Below, in pieces: positions 1 to 5,274 of a DNA stretch of 5,607 bases. Under the pieces are notes generated by a model, which worked only from the letters and a program-made list of their open reading frames with translations, ran no database searches and was not told the origin of the DNA. The number at the start of each line of letters is the position of its first letter. The first letter of the stretch is position 1. This DNA comes from Opitutus sp. GAS368. Lineage in GTDB: Bacteria > Verrucomicrobiota > Verrucomicrobiia > Opitutales > Opitutaceae. A program made the position numbers and the translations under genes. Where the stretch lies: the NCBI GenBank assembly GCA_945862035.1, contig CAMAXB010000212.1:1-5607 (forward strand), read 5' to 3'.

Positions 1-1
1 G

Positions 2-970
2 GGCGGCGCGACGGCACTTTCAGGCTATGATCCGCTGGCGAGGAATACGCTGAATGCCCAGCGCACCGCGGCGGTGGACAGCCTCATGGGGACCGAGTTT
101 CGGAATCTGTTCGAGAAGACGTTTGCGGACTCCACGCGCGACGCCGTCGATGCGTACTATGGGTTCCAGAGCGCAGTCGGCAGCTCGACCCTCGCCACCC
201 CGATTCCTGCCGGAAACAGCCTGGCCTCAAATCTGGCGATGATTGCGCGCACCGCTGGCTCCGCGGGCCGGTTGGGCGCCAAGCGCCAGATCTTCTTTGT
301 TCAGCTGGGCGGCTGGGATCACCACGATGAGGTGCTGCAGAACCAGGTGACCATGCTCCGTACGGTGAGCCAAGCGCTCGGCTTCTTCTGGACTGCGCTG
401 GGCGAACTCGGCCTGCGCAATAATGTGACGTTGTTTAGCGCGTCGGAGTTCGGCCGCACCCTCCGCTCAAATGGCAACGGCTCCGACCACGCCTGGGGCG
501 GTAACCAGCTGGTCATGGGCGGCGCAGTGCGCGGCGGGAATATCTTTGGAAATCGCGACCAGGGCTTCTATCCCGAGATGCAGAACCTCTCGGCTATCGA
601 TACCGGCCAGGGCCGGTTGGTGCCGGGAGTGGCGGTCGACGAAATGGCTCGCGATCTCCTGACGTGGTTTGGCGTGAAAGCTTCGGACATGGATTACGTG
701 CTTCCGGGATTCACTGGCCGGTTTGGCGGCCGCCCCTCGTTGAACATTATGGGTGACCCGATGCCAACGCCGACCCCGACGCCGCCGGTCACGAGTACGC
801 CTGTTGTCACGCCTCCGGCCACGACCACCGCTCCCTCGTCACCGGCGAGTTCGGGTGGGGGCGGCGGGTCGCTCGGAGCATGGACCTTTGCCGCCGCGGG
901 TGCCATGGTCGCGCTGAAGAAAATCTCGGAGCGGAAGAAAGCGAAGGCCGCGGCGGGAACGGAGACCTGA
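2..970 (+). CDS. DUF1501 family protein, 3' part, with C-terminal anchoring tail
   Basis: The reading frame is open from the window edge, so the true start lies upstream; the GTG at 74 is only an internal valine codon. The visible 322 residues are the C-terminal part of a DUF1501 protein. Family hallmarks are FVQLGGWDHHDE (about residues 99-110), SEFGRT (148-153) and GSDHAWGGNQLVMGGAVRGG (about 160-179). DUF1501 proteins are usually exported, often by Tat, resemble the alkaline phosphatase/sulfatase superfamily, and commonly lie next to a DUF1800 gene; their biochemical role is unknown. The usual domain ends near residue 250 (PSLNIMGD). It is followed by a Pro/Thr/Ser-rich linker (about 255-284), five glycines (285-289), a hydrophobic stretch (about 290-305) and a Lys/Arg-rich end (306-315). 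This tail looks like a surface-sorting or membrane anchor. Family assignment is confident; function and sorting route are not. Confidence 0.9.
   Translation, partial: GGATALSGYDPLARNTLNAQRTAAVDSLMGTEFRNLFEKTFADSTRDAVDAYYGFQSAVGSSTLATPIPAGNSLASNLAMIARTAGSAGRLGAKRQIFFVQLGGWDHHDEVLQNQVTMLRTVSQALGFFWTALGELGLRNNVTLFSASEFGRTLRSNGNGSDHAWGGNQLVMGGAVRGGNIFGNRDQGFYPEMQNLSAIDTGQGRLVPGVAVDEMARDLLTWFGVKASDMDYVLPGFTGRFGGRPSLNIMGDPMPTPTPTPPVTSTPVVTPPATTTAPSSPASSGGGGGSLGAWTFAAAGAMVALKKISERKKAKAAAGTET
764..853 (+). other. Pro/Thr/Ser-rich linker coding stretch (PT repeats)
   Basis: Codons here repeat ACG/CCG/ACC and encode a PTPTPTPP run followed by Thr, Val, Pro, Ala and Ser only. Such low-complexity stretches typically act as flexible wall or periplasm spanners between a folded domain and an anchor. 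The segment joins the DUF1501 domain to the glycine run and hydrophobic tail. Its repetitive codons could vary in number between strains; that is inference. Confidence 0.7.
854..946 (+). other. C-terminal tripartite sorting or anchor signal (Gly run, hydrophobic helix, basic end)
   Basis: The segment encodes GGGGGSLG, then a hydrophobic run WTFAAAGAMVAL, then KKISERKKAK. This order of small-residue motif, membrane helix and positive cluster is the architecture of CTERM-type sorting signals. The glycine start resembles GlyGly-CTERM tails processed by rhombosortases. The helix is short and mildly hydrophobic, and a further seven residues follow the basic patch, so the match is by architecture and not to a specific profile. 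A plain membrane anchor is the alternative. Confidence 0.55.
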
Positions 971-971
971 T

Positions 972-994
972 TCTCCCCGGTGGAACGGTGGAGA
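972..994 (+). terminator. Hairpin just after the DUF1501 stop codon, terminator-like without T-tract
   Basis: TCTCCCCG (972-979) pairs with CGG-T-GGAGA (986-994), giving an 8 bp stem with one bulged T and a 6 nt loop, one base after the TGA stop. No run of T follows, so it is not a textbook intrinsic terminator. A copy of GGAGA at 961-965, before the stop, could also pair with 972-976, so two alternative hairpins compete. It may protect the 3' end or help terminate between the two convergent genes. Confidence 0.4.
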
Positions 995-1036
995 TCCCCT
1001 GCCTGCGTTACGGGCCAACTCCCGCCGGTCCTACGT

Positions 1037-1069
1037 GATCGGCTGCGCCCTAGAGCTAGCGCAGGGATC
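1037..1069. terminator. Imperfect inverted repeat over the stop codon of the membrane-protein gene
   Basis: CTGCGC (1043-1048) pairs with GCGCAG (1059-1064) around a 10 nt loop. The arms extend outward through GATC (1037-1040) and GATC (1066-1069) across a small GG/G internal loop. The loop holds the TAG stop (1056-1058) of the minus-strand gene. There is no T-tract on either strand. Its position between convergent genes is compatible with a bidirectional transcript end or a 3' stabiliser; the call is tentative. Confidence 0.3.
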
Positions 1070-1709
1070 CATCAGCATGGGGTTGGGCGGACGGTCCGCG
1101 ACGGACGGCCTTGACCATGGCCGGAAACAGATCGCGGCGGGTGACGCTGACAAGGCTGGCGATCCAAAAGATCGGATCGATGACGTAGTCCCAGCCGTTT
1201 TTGGATTCTAGCCCACCCATCAGAAAAACGACGAGGGATCCCGCGAGGAGCAGGCCAAAGTGGTTACCGAGAGCGAGGAAGGTGATCGCCACGGCGGCAA
1301 TGAGCCACGCCGCCAGATTCACATTCCATCCCCAGTAGTAAAAATCGACACCGCCCAAGAGGACGGGGTGAAGAAAAACGACGGTGCCAACCACCGCACC
1401 GAAGCGCCAGGTTGCGTTCCAGTCGGTCTCTGCAAAGAGACGAAGACCGAGAAAGCGGGGGCCATGCTGAGCCACCAGGACTCCGAGCATCGGCAGGCAG
1501 GGATTGGGATAGAGGCTGAACAGCCAGCGCCAGACGGGGAGTCCCCCCACGGGCACGAGCAGCAGCAGCACGGCGGCCACCGCCAGAAGAGCGTTGTTGC
1601 GCAGCCCGGTCGGCAAACGGCTGAACCGCACGAGCAAATTCAGGACGATGAGCCAAAGTGTGGCGAAGGCCAGAAGGCTGGCCGAGGACGGCAGAAGCGA
1701 AGTGTTCAT
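1056..1709 (-). CDS. Small polytopic membrane protein of unknown function
   Basis: This is a 217-residue integral membrane protein that I do not recognise as a named family. Hydrophobic segments lie at about residues 10-29, 39-56, 68-82, 103-119, 130-147, 150-166 and 176-190, so six or seven membrane helices are likely. No signal peptide or soluble domain is visible; the last 25 residues are hydrophilic and basic, ending in the cytoplasm or periplasm depending on helix number. Distinctive polar patches are YPNPCLP (67-73) and NGWDYVIDP (171-179), the latter just before the last helix. The ATG start is supported by its overlap with the preceding sialidase-like gene: that gene's TGA and this gene's ATG share ATGA (1706-1709), which implies translational coupling. 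No Shine-Dalgarno sequence precedes it. The coupling suggests it works with the BNR protein, perhaps as a membrane partner or small-molecule or lipid-linked substrate handler; that is inference. Confidence 0.85.
   Translation of the reverse strand: MNTSLLPSSASLLAFATLWLIVLNLLVRFSRLPTGLRNNALLAVAAVLLLLVPVGGLPVWRWLFSLYPNPCLPMLGVLVAQHGPRFLGLRLFAETDWNATWRFGAVVGTVVFLHPVLLGGVDFYYWGWNVNLAAWLIAAVAITFLALGNHFGLLLAGSLVVFLMGGLESKNGWDYVIDPIFWIASLVSVTRRDLFPAMVKAVRRGPSAQPHADGSLR
1706..1709 (-). promoter_or_regulatory. ATGA stop/start overlap (translational coupling)
   Basis: Read on the minus strand, ATGA contains the ATG start of the small membrane protein and the TGA stop of the sialidase-like gene. With no Shine-Dalgarno sequence upstream, re-initiation by terminating ribosomes is the likely way the downstream gene is translated, which would tie the amounts of the two proteins together. 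Confidence 0.8.
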
Positions 1710-2950
1710 GGGTGGGCGGCGATGCGGCGTCCGGGCTCGCGGTCAAGCCAAGCCGTGTTGAAGGCCACGTGACGGATGCGCTCACGTCTCCAAGTGTAGG
1801 TGATGTGGATGAGTCCGTCCTCGGCCTTGGTCACCTGCGGATAGGAAAACTCCCGATCCGCCTCCTCCTCGAGCACGACCCGGTGCTCCCACGTCTGCCC
1901 TTCATCGGCGGAAATCGCCAGGCTGAGGTTCTCTCGCACGTCCGTGCTGTGATTGTACACGAGCAGGATCCGACCGTCGTCAAGGCGGACCGCGTCCATC
2001 GCCGCGTTCGGGTTGGGCAGATTGCCTGCGCGGGCCTCCGTCCAAGTCCATCCGTTGTCCTCCGAAAGGGCCGTGTGCACCGCGTGCTGGCCAGTCCCGT
2101 CACGCAGAATCATGAGCACCCGGTCGCCGCCCAGGGAAACCAAGCTCGGCTGGATGAGTCCGCTGGCGGATGAAAGGCTGCGGACCTTGTAGTCCTCCAC
2201 CGTGCCCCCGGGTCCGGGCCGGAACCACAGGATCTGGGGAAACTTGGTGGCCATCTCATGGTAGACCGGCAGACCGACCCGGCCATCCTCGGCATAGATT
2301 GGCTTGTTGCGGACCAACGAGCTCAGGTTGAGAAAGTGGTTCAGCGTGAGCCGCTGGCTCTCGCCCCAGGTCCGGCCCTCGTCCCGGGAGGACTTGATGT
2401 TGAGCGCCGAGCCGGACCAGCCGCCGACGCTCACGGTCGAAAAGACCATCCACAGGTTTCCCACCTCGTCCGGAAAGATCACCGTGTTGCCGACCTTCTT
2501 GATGCGACGATCGAGTTCCTGTTCGGCGGCTTCTCGGTCGATGACCTCGACAGGCGAACTCCAGACGGTGCCGCCCTTGGGCAGGCGCGAGGTATAGAGG
2601 GCGACATCGGCCGCTCCCTCCCGGGTTCCCCCGTACCAGAGGGCCAGCAGGTCACCGCTGGGGAGCGTGGCGATCGTGCTGCAATGGGCTGAAGGGGTGT
2701 GGCCGGAGGGTGAGACCCACGACTGCTCAAAGAAGGGCAAGCTGTCGCGAGGCGGGGTGGCCGAGTTTGTCCGGGCGATGCGCTCAAGCTCCGTCGGAGC
2801 CTCGCTGTCCCGGCGCGCGGCGGAGAGGGACATGAAGGTGCAGACGGCGACCAGGCCGACGATCAGGGCAAGTCGGTGACGTGGCGCCAGACGACCGGAA
2901 CAGCGGCCAGCCGAAACGTGGGTTGGGGTCTCAGGGGTGGAGGGATTCAC
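1706..2950 (-). CDS. Exported BNR/Asp-box beta-propeller protein, sialidase-like (COG4692 type)
   Basis: The protein has 414 residues. After an Arg-containing N-region, a hydrophobic segment (about 27-45, ending SLSAA) acts as a signal peptide or anchor, placing the rest in the periplasm or outside. Three Asp-boxes (SxDxGxTW) are visible at 188-195, 296-303 and 347-354, marking blades of a six-bladed propeller of the BNR_2 type. Other conserved-looking elements are HCSTIATLPSGDLLALWYGGTREG (89-112, split here as HCSTIATLP and WYGGTREG), ILRDGTG (281-287) and TYTWRRERIRH (384-394). These fit the 'predicted neuraminidase' group COG4692. The canonical FRIP/YRIP arginine motif of true GH33 sialidases is absent, so sialic acid need not be the substrate. 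The start is a GTG; a stop codon lies ten codons upstream in frame and no intervening start exists. It lies 60 nt after the LTA-synthase-like gene and overlaps the next gene by 4 nt, indicating one operon. Confidence 0.85.
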   Translation of the reverse strand: MNPSTPETPTHVSAGRCSGRLAPRHRLALIVGLVAVCTFMSLSAARRDSEAPTELERIARTNSATPPRDSLPFFEQSWVSPSGHTPSAHCSTIATLPSGDLLALWYGGTREGAADVALYTSRLPKGGTVWSSPVEVIDREAAEQELDRRIKKVGNTVIFPDEVGNLWMVFSTVSVGGWSGSALNIKSSRDEGRTWGESQRLTLNHFLNLSSLVRNKPIYAEDGRVGLPVYHEMATKFPQILWFRPGPGGTVEDYKVRSLSSASGLIQPSLVSLGGDRVLMILRDGTGQHAVHTALSEDNGWTWTEARAGNLPNPNAAMDAVRLDDGRILLVYNHSTDVRENLSLAISADEGQTWEHRVVLEEEADREFSYPQVTKAEDGLIHITYTWRRERIRHVAFNTAWLDREPGRRIAAHP

Positions 2951-3010
2951 GGGTACCGTGGGGCGGAAGATGGACTTTCAGCTGCAGAACAGGCGGATCC
3001 TCGACGGGGC
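2951..3010 (-). other. 60-nt intra-operon gap
   Basis: This gap separates the TAA stop of the LTA-synthase-like gene from the GTG start of the sialidase-like gene. I see no terminator hairpin with a T-tract and no convincing promoter, so read-through is likely. The 15 nt before the GTG are C/G-rich (CCCCACGGTACCC) without a Shine-Dalgarno sequence. Confidence 0.5.
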
Positions 3011-5026
3011 TTAGCGCGCCTCCGGGGATTCACGTGGCTTGCGGTTGTTGAGTAGGAGGTAGCGGGCAGTCTCATGAAACGCCTCGGCGAAGCGGATGGA
3101 GTCCGCGGCGATGGCGCCCGCGGCTGGGTCCGGCTCCGACGGAGCCGGACTGAATTCGGCCCAGACCAGGTTGGATCGTTTGCTCTCCCAATGCAGGTAG
3201 CTGAAGTGCGGTCCGCGGATTGCACCGACGGTCTTGTTGTTCTGATCGAGGATGAAGGCGGCGTTGCCGCGCCCGCTGTCGCGGCGTTCGCGTTCAAGCA
3301 GATCGCGGCCCAGCCCGGAGTTGCGGTAGGGGATACCCGCGAGTCCGGCCAAGGTCGGCAGGGTGTCGAGCATGGAGGACGGCGAGCTGATCCGGCGCGG
3401 GGCGATGAGCTTCGGGGCGTAGTAGAGCAGGGGCACGTGGTAGGTCGTGAGAGCCTGCTCAGTCCAGGCCGGTGGAAAGAGGGTCCCGGCATTCCCGGCC
3501 ACTCCGTGGTCGCCGATGAAGACAAACACGGTGTTGTCGAAGTAGGCCCTCTTTCGTGCCGCCGTCATGAAGGCCCTGAAGGTGAAGTCGGTGTAGCGAA
3601 AGGCGTTCAGCTCCTCGAGGGAGCTGAATCCGTGCTGGGCGACCTCCGCGGGCGTCAGTTCGAGCCGCGTGAATTCGTCGAGATCCTCCTCGGGGATGGT
3701 GTAGGGCCGGTGGTTGCCCGCGGTTTGAATGATGGCGAAGAAGGGCTCCTGCTGACGCGCCAAGACCTGCTCGGCCTCGAGCAAGAGGTTCTTGTCGCTG
3801 ATCCCCCAGACATCGACCCGCGGGGACTTGAAATAGTCCTCCTCGTACAACTCCAGCCCGTGGATGTTGTTGGTCAGGAGCCCGCGGATATTTGCCCAGC
3901 TCGTGCTGCCGCCGAGAAAATACAGTTTCCGGTAGCCGACGAAGTCGTTGATGATGGTGTGTTGATCGACCATGCCCGGGTTGCGACTGGCGGTCTTGAC
4001 CGGCTCAACATCAGGCAGGCCCGTGATCGTGGCCCAGATCCCGCGCGCAGTGCCGGACAGGGGGGTGAAGCACTTGTCGAAAAAGAGGCCGTCGCGGCAA
4101 AGCTCGGCGAAGTAGGGGGTCGTGTCGAGGCGGTTGCCCCACATCGAACTTTTATAGGCGCTGAACGACTCGCAGATGACGAGGACGACATTGGGCCTGC
4201 GGGCGGGTGCATCCGCCCGGGCCGGCACGTGGCGGACGAAGTTCAGCTTCTCCGCATCCGGATCGGTGACCCCCAGGTAGTCGCTCATCAGCGGATAGGC
4301 CTGCCGCACCAGAGCAAGATCGTAGCCCGAGCCGCGGAAATCGAGCGAGCTGAGGAAGGATTGGACCGGGTTGAGCGCGAGATTGGCGGCAAAGTCGTTG
4401 CGCAGGACGAAGGCGTCGCTCCACCGGAGGGGATATTGGCCCACGCGACCAAAGATCGCCAGCAGGCAGGCGAAGGTTGCGGCCAACCACCAGGCGGCTC
4501 GCCAGCGTGGCAAAGGCGTTTCGGGGGACCGGACCGATCGCCGGTGGGTGATGCGGAGCGAGCCGAACGCGGCGGCGATGGCCGCGGCAAGGGCGATCGC
4601 GATCTTCACCACCGGATAGGTTTGCCAGACCATGAGCGCGGAGATGGCGGCGTCCTCAAGAAAACTCAGGGCCGAGGCGTTGAGCCGCTGGCCCAGATAA
4701 CGCAGGTGCAGAAAATCGAAGACATAGAGGACAAGTACCGCCGCCGCTGCCGCGGATAACAAGGCAGTCCACAGCCGCCGACCACGCGGATTATCGAGCG
4801 CATGGAGGCCCCGGATTGATCCAAGCAAAAGGAGCGGCAGCAGTACACCCGCCACCACGCGGGCGTCAAAACGAACGCCAAGCCAGAAGGCCGGAAGCGC
4901 CTCGGCCAAAGTCAGGTTGGAGTCATTGAAGGCGATCCATACGGCCACCCGAAGCCCCGAGAGCACCCCCAGCGACAACGCGGCCAATACGAGAATCCAT
5001 CGAATCAGGCGGGGGACAGGCAGCAT
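3011..5026 (-). CDS. LTA synthase family protein (membrane sulfatase-fold phosphoglycerol/phosphoethanolamine transferase)
   Basis: The product has 671 residues, typical of the LtaS/MdoB (COG1368) family. Five N-terminal membrane helices are visible (about 8-32, 50-72, 84-106, 131-156, 177-196), followed by an external sulfatase-fold domain (about 277-585). Residues expected for catalysis are present: metal ligand E286 in VICESF, nucleophile T326 in SGTARG, H439 in TAGNHRPY, and D506/H507 in FIGDHG. Other family landmarks are GGSTSWANIRG (372-382) and WGISDK (407-412). Relatives transfer phosphoglycerol from phosphatidylglycerol to teichoic acid (Gram-positives) or to periplasmic glucans (OpgB in E. 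coli); the acceptor here is unknown. A Pro/Glu/Ala linker (626-637) precedes a short C-terminal helix. The ATG start fits the onset of the first helix, although no clear Shine-Dalgarno precedes it. It is the first gene of the minus-strand trio. Confidence 0.9.
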   Translation of the reverse strand: MLPVPRLIRWILVLAALSLGVLSGLRVAVWIAFNDSNLTLAEALPAFWLGVRFDARVVAGVLLPLLLLGSIRGLHALDNPRGRRLWTALLSAAAAAVLVLYVFDFLHLRYLGQRLNASALSFLEDAAISALMVWQTYPVVKIAIALAAAIAAAFGSLRITHRRSVRSPETPLPRWRAAWWLAATFACLLAIFGRVGQYPLRWSDAFVLRNDFAANLALNPVQSFLSSLDFRGSGYDLALVRQAYPLMSDYLGVTDPDAEKLNFVRHVPARADAPARRPNVVLVICESFSAYKSSMWGNRLDTTPYFAELCRDGLFFDKCFTPLSGTARGIWATITGLPDVEPVKTASRNPGMVDQHTIINDFVGYRKLYFLGGSTSWANIRGLLTNNIHGLELYEEDYFKSPRVDVWGISDKNLLLEAEQVLARQQEPFFAIIQTAGNHRPYTIPEEDLDEFTRLELTPAEVAQHGFSSLEELNAFRYTDFTFRAFMTAARKRAYFDNTVFVFIGDHGVAGNAGTLFPPAWTEQALTTYHVPLLYYAPKLIAPRRISSPSSMLDTLPTLAGLAGIPYRNSGLGRDLLERERRDSGRGNAAFILDQNNKTVGAIRGPHFSYLHWESKRSNLVWAEFSPAPSEPDPAAGAIAADSIRFAEAFHETARYLLLNNRKPRESPEAR
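3128..3150. repeat. Perfect 10-bp inverted repeat inside the LTA-synthase-like gene
   Basis: GTCCGGCTCC (3128-3137) and GGAGCCGGAC (3141-3150) are exact reverse complements separated by GAC. The resulting GC-rich stem with a 3 nt loop is the strongest hairpin I found in the window. It encodes SPAPSEPD (residues 626-633), a variable-looking linker after the catalytic domain, about 115 nt before the stop codon. It could attenuate transcription or protect the mRNA, or be a remnant of a small palindromic repeat that inserted in frame. Confidence 0.75.
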
Positions 5027-5194
5027 CGCGACGGAACTTGGTTCGTTCGGTTGGACTGGAGATCGTGCGAGAAGGGGGAGATCTGGCGAATCGCGGGGTG
5101 ACGATTGTCTGCCGGAAGACCACTGATTATCATGGGCTTGGGGGGGCTGGACCTATGGCATGAGGCAATGACTAGGCCTTCTGAGGTCAACGCA

Positions 5195-5225
5195 ATTGAG
5201 CCCGGCCGACGCAGGCCGGGTCAAT
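5195..5225 (-). terminator. Strong hairpin downstream of the partial minus-strand gene, likely terminator
   Basis: CCCGGCC (5201-5207) and GGCCGGG (5214-5220) pair perfectly around a 6 nt loop. The stem continues as ATTGA (5195-5199) with TCAAT (5221-5225) after a single bulged G at 5200, giving 12 bp in all. It lies about 50 nt after the stop of the upstream minus-strand gene, where a terminator is expected. The tail on the minus strand (TGCGTTG) is only weakly T-rich, so termination efficiency is uncertain. Confidence 0.5.
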
Positions 5226-5230
5226 GGTTT

Positions 5231-5269
5231 GCGGCACCGGTTGCATCGGTCCCTGCCGCGGAAGCGCGG
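5231..5269 (-). repeat. Overlapping inverted repeats right after the stop of the partial gene
   Basis: Three alternative stems occupy this stretch: GCGGCA (5231-5236) with TGCCGC (5254-5259); an inner ACCG (5236-5239) with CGGT (5247-5250); and CCGCG (5256-5260) with CGCGG (5265-5269) around a 4 nt loop. The first and last share bases and so are mutually exclusive. They begin 5 nt after the TGA of the minus-strand gene and stand in tandem with the hairpin at 5195-5225. They probably form a structured 3' end of that transcript. Confidence 0.45.
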
Positions 5270-5274
5270 GATCC

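Larger units (their letters stand above)
5027..5274. other. Intergenic region ahead of the minus-strand trio
   Basis: No credible coding sequence is seen here. It should hold the promoter of the LTA-synthase-like gene if that gene starts its own transcript. The best -10 candidate on the minus strand is GATAAT (5126-5131), 5/6 to the sigma-70 consensus, about 100 nt before the ATG, but no fitting -35 lies 16-18 nt upstream of it. A TTGACC (5185-5190) has no -10 at the right spacing. The far half (5195-5270) is filled with inverted repeats annotated separately. No Shine-Dalgarno sequence is visible before the ATG at 5026. Confidence 0.4.

Noticed and set aside
74..970. GTG at 74 as the real start of the DUF1501 gene
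   Set aside because: The same frame is open upstream to the window edge and DUF1501 proteins are much longer than 298 residues; the N-terminal signal and first half of the domain are missing from this frame.
1264..1785. A 173-codon minus-strand frame and a 170-codon plus-strand frame over the small membrane-protein gene
   Set aside because: Both lack any family signature. The chosen frame has regular hydrophobic helices and a clean ATGA junction with the preceding gene.
1658..2173. A 171-codon plus-strand frame opposite the sialidase-like gene
   Set aside because: It lies antisense to Asp-box-encoding sequence, has no family features, and crosses the junction of two real genes.
2840..2854. 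Possible lipobox (LVAVC) in the sialidase-like protein
   Set aside because: The residue before Cys37 is Val, whereas lipoboxes need Gly, Ala or Ser there, and the Cys lies in the middle of the hydrophobic segment. A type I signal peptide or anchor is more likely.
3074..4759. A 561-codon open frame on the plus strand opposite the LTA-synthase-like gene
   Set aside because: It is a mirror of a long GC-rich gene. The translation is low in complexity, rich in Gly, Arg, Val and Glu, and has no recognisable domain, while the minus strand encodes an intact known family with active-site residues.
5126..5190. A full sigma-70 promoter on the minus strand built from TTGACC (5185-5190) and GATAAT (5126-5131)
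   Set aside because: The two boxes are over 50 nt apart, far beyond the 16-18 nt needed, so they do not form one promoter; only the -10-like box is noted.
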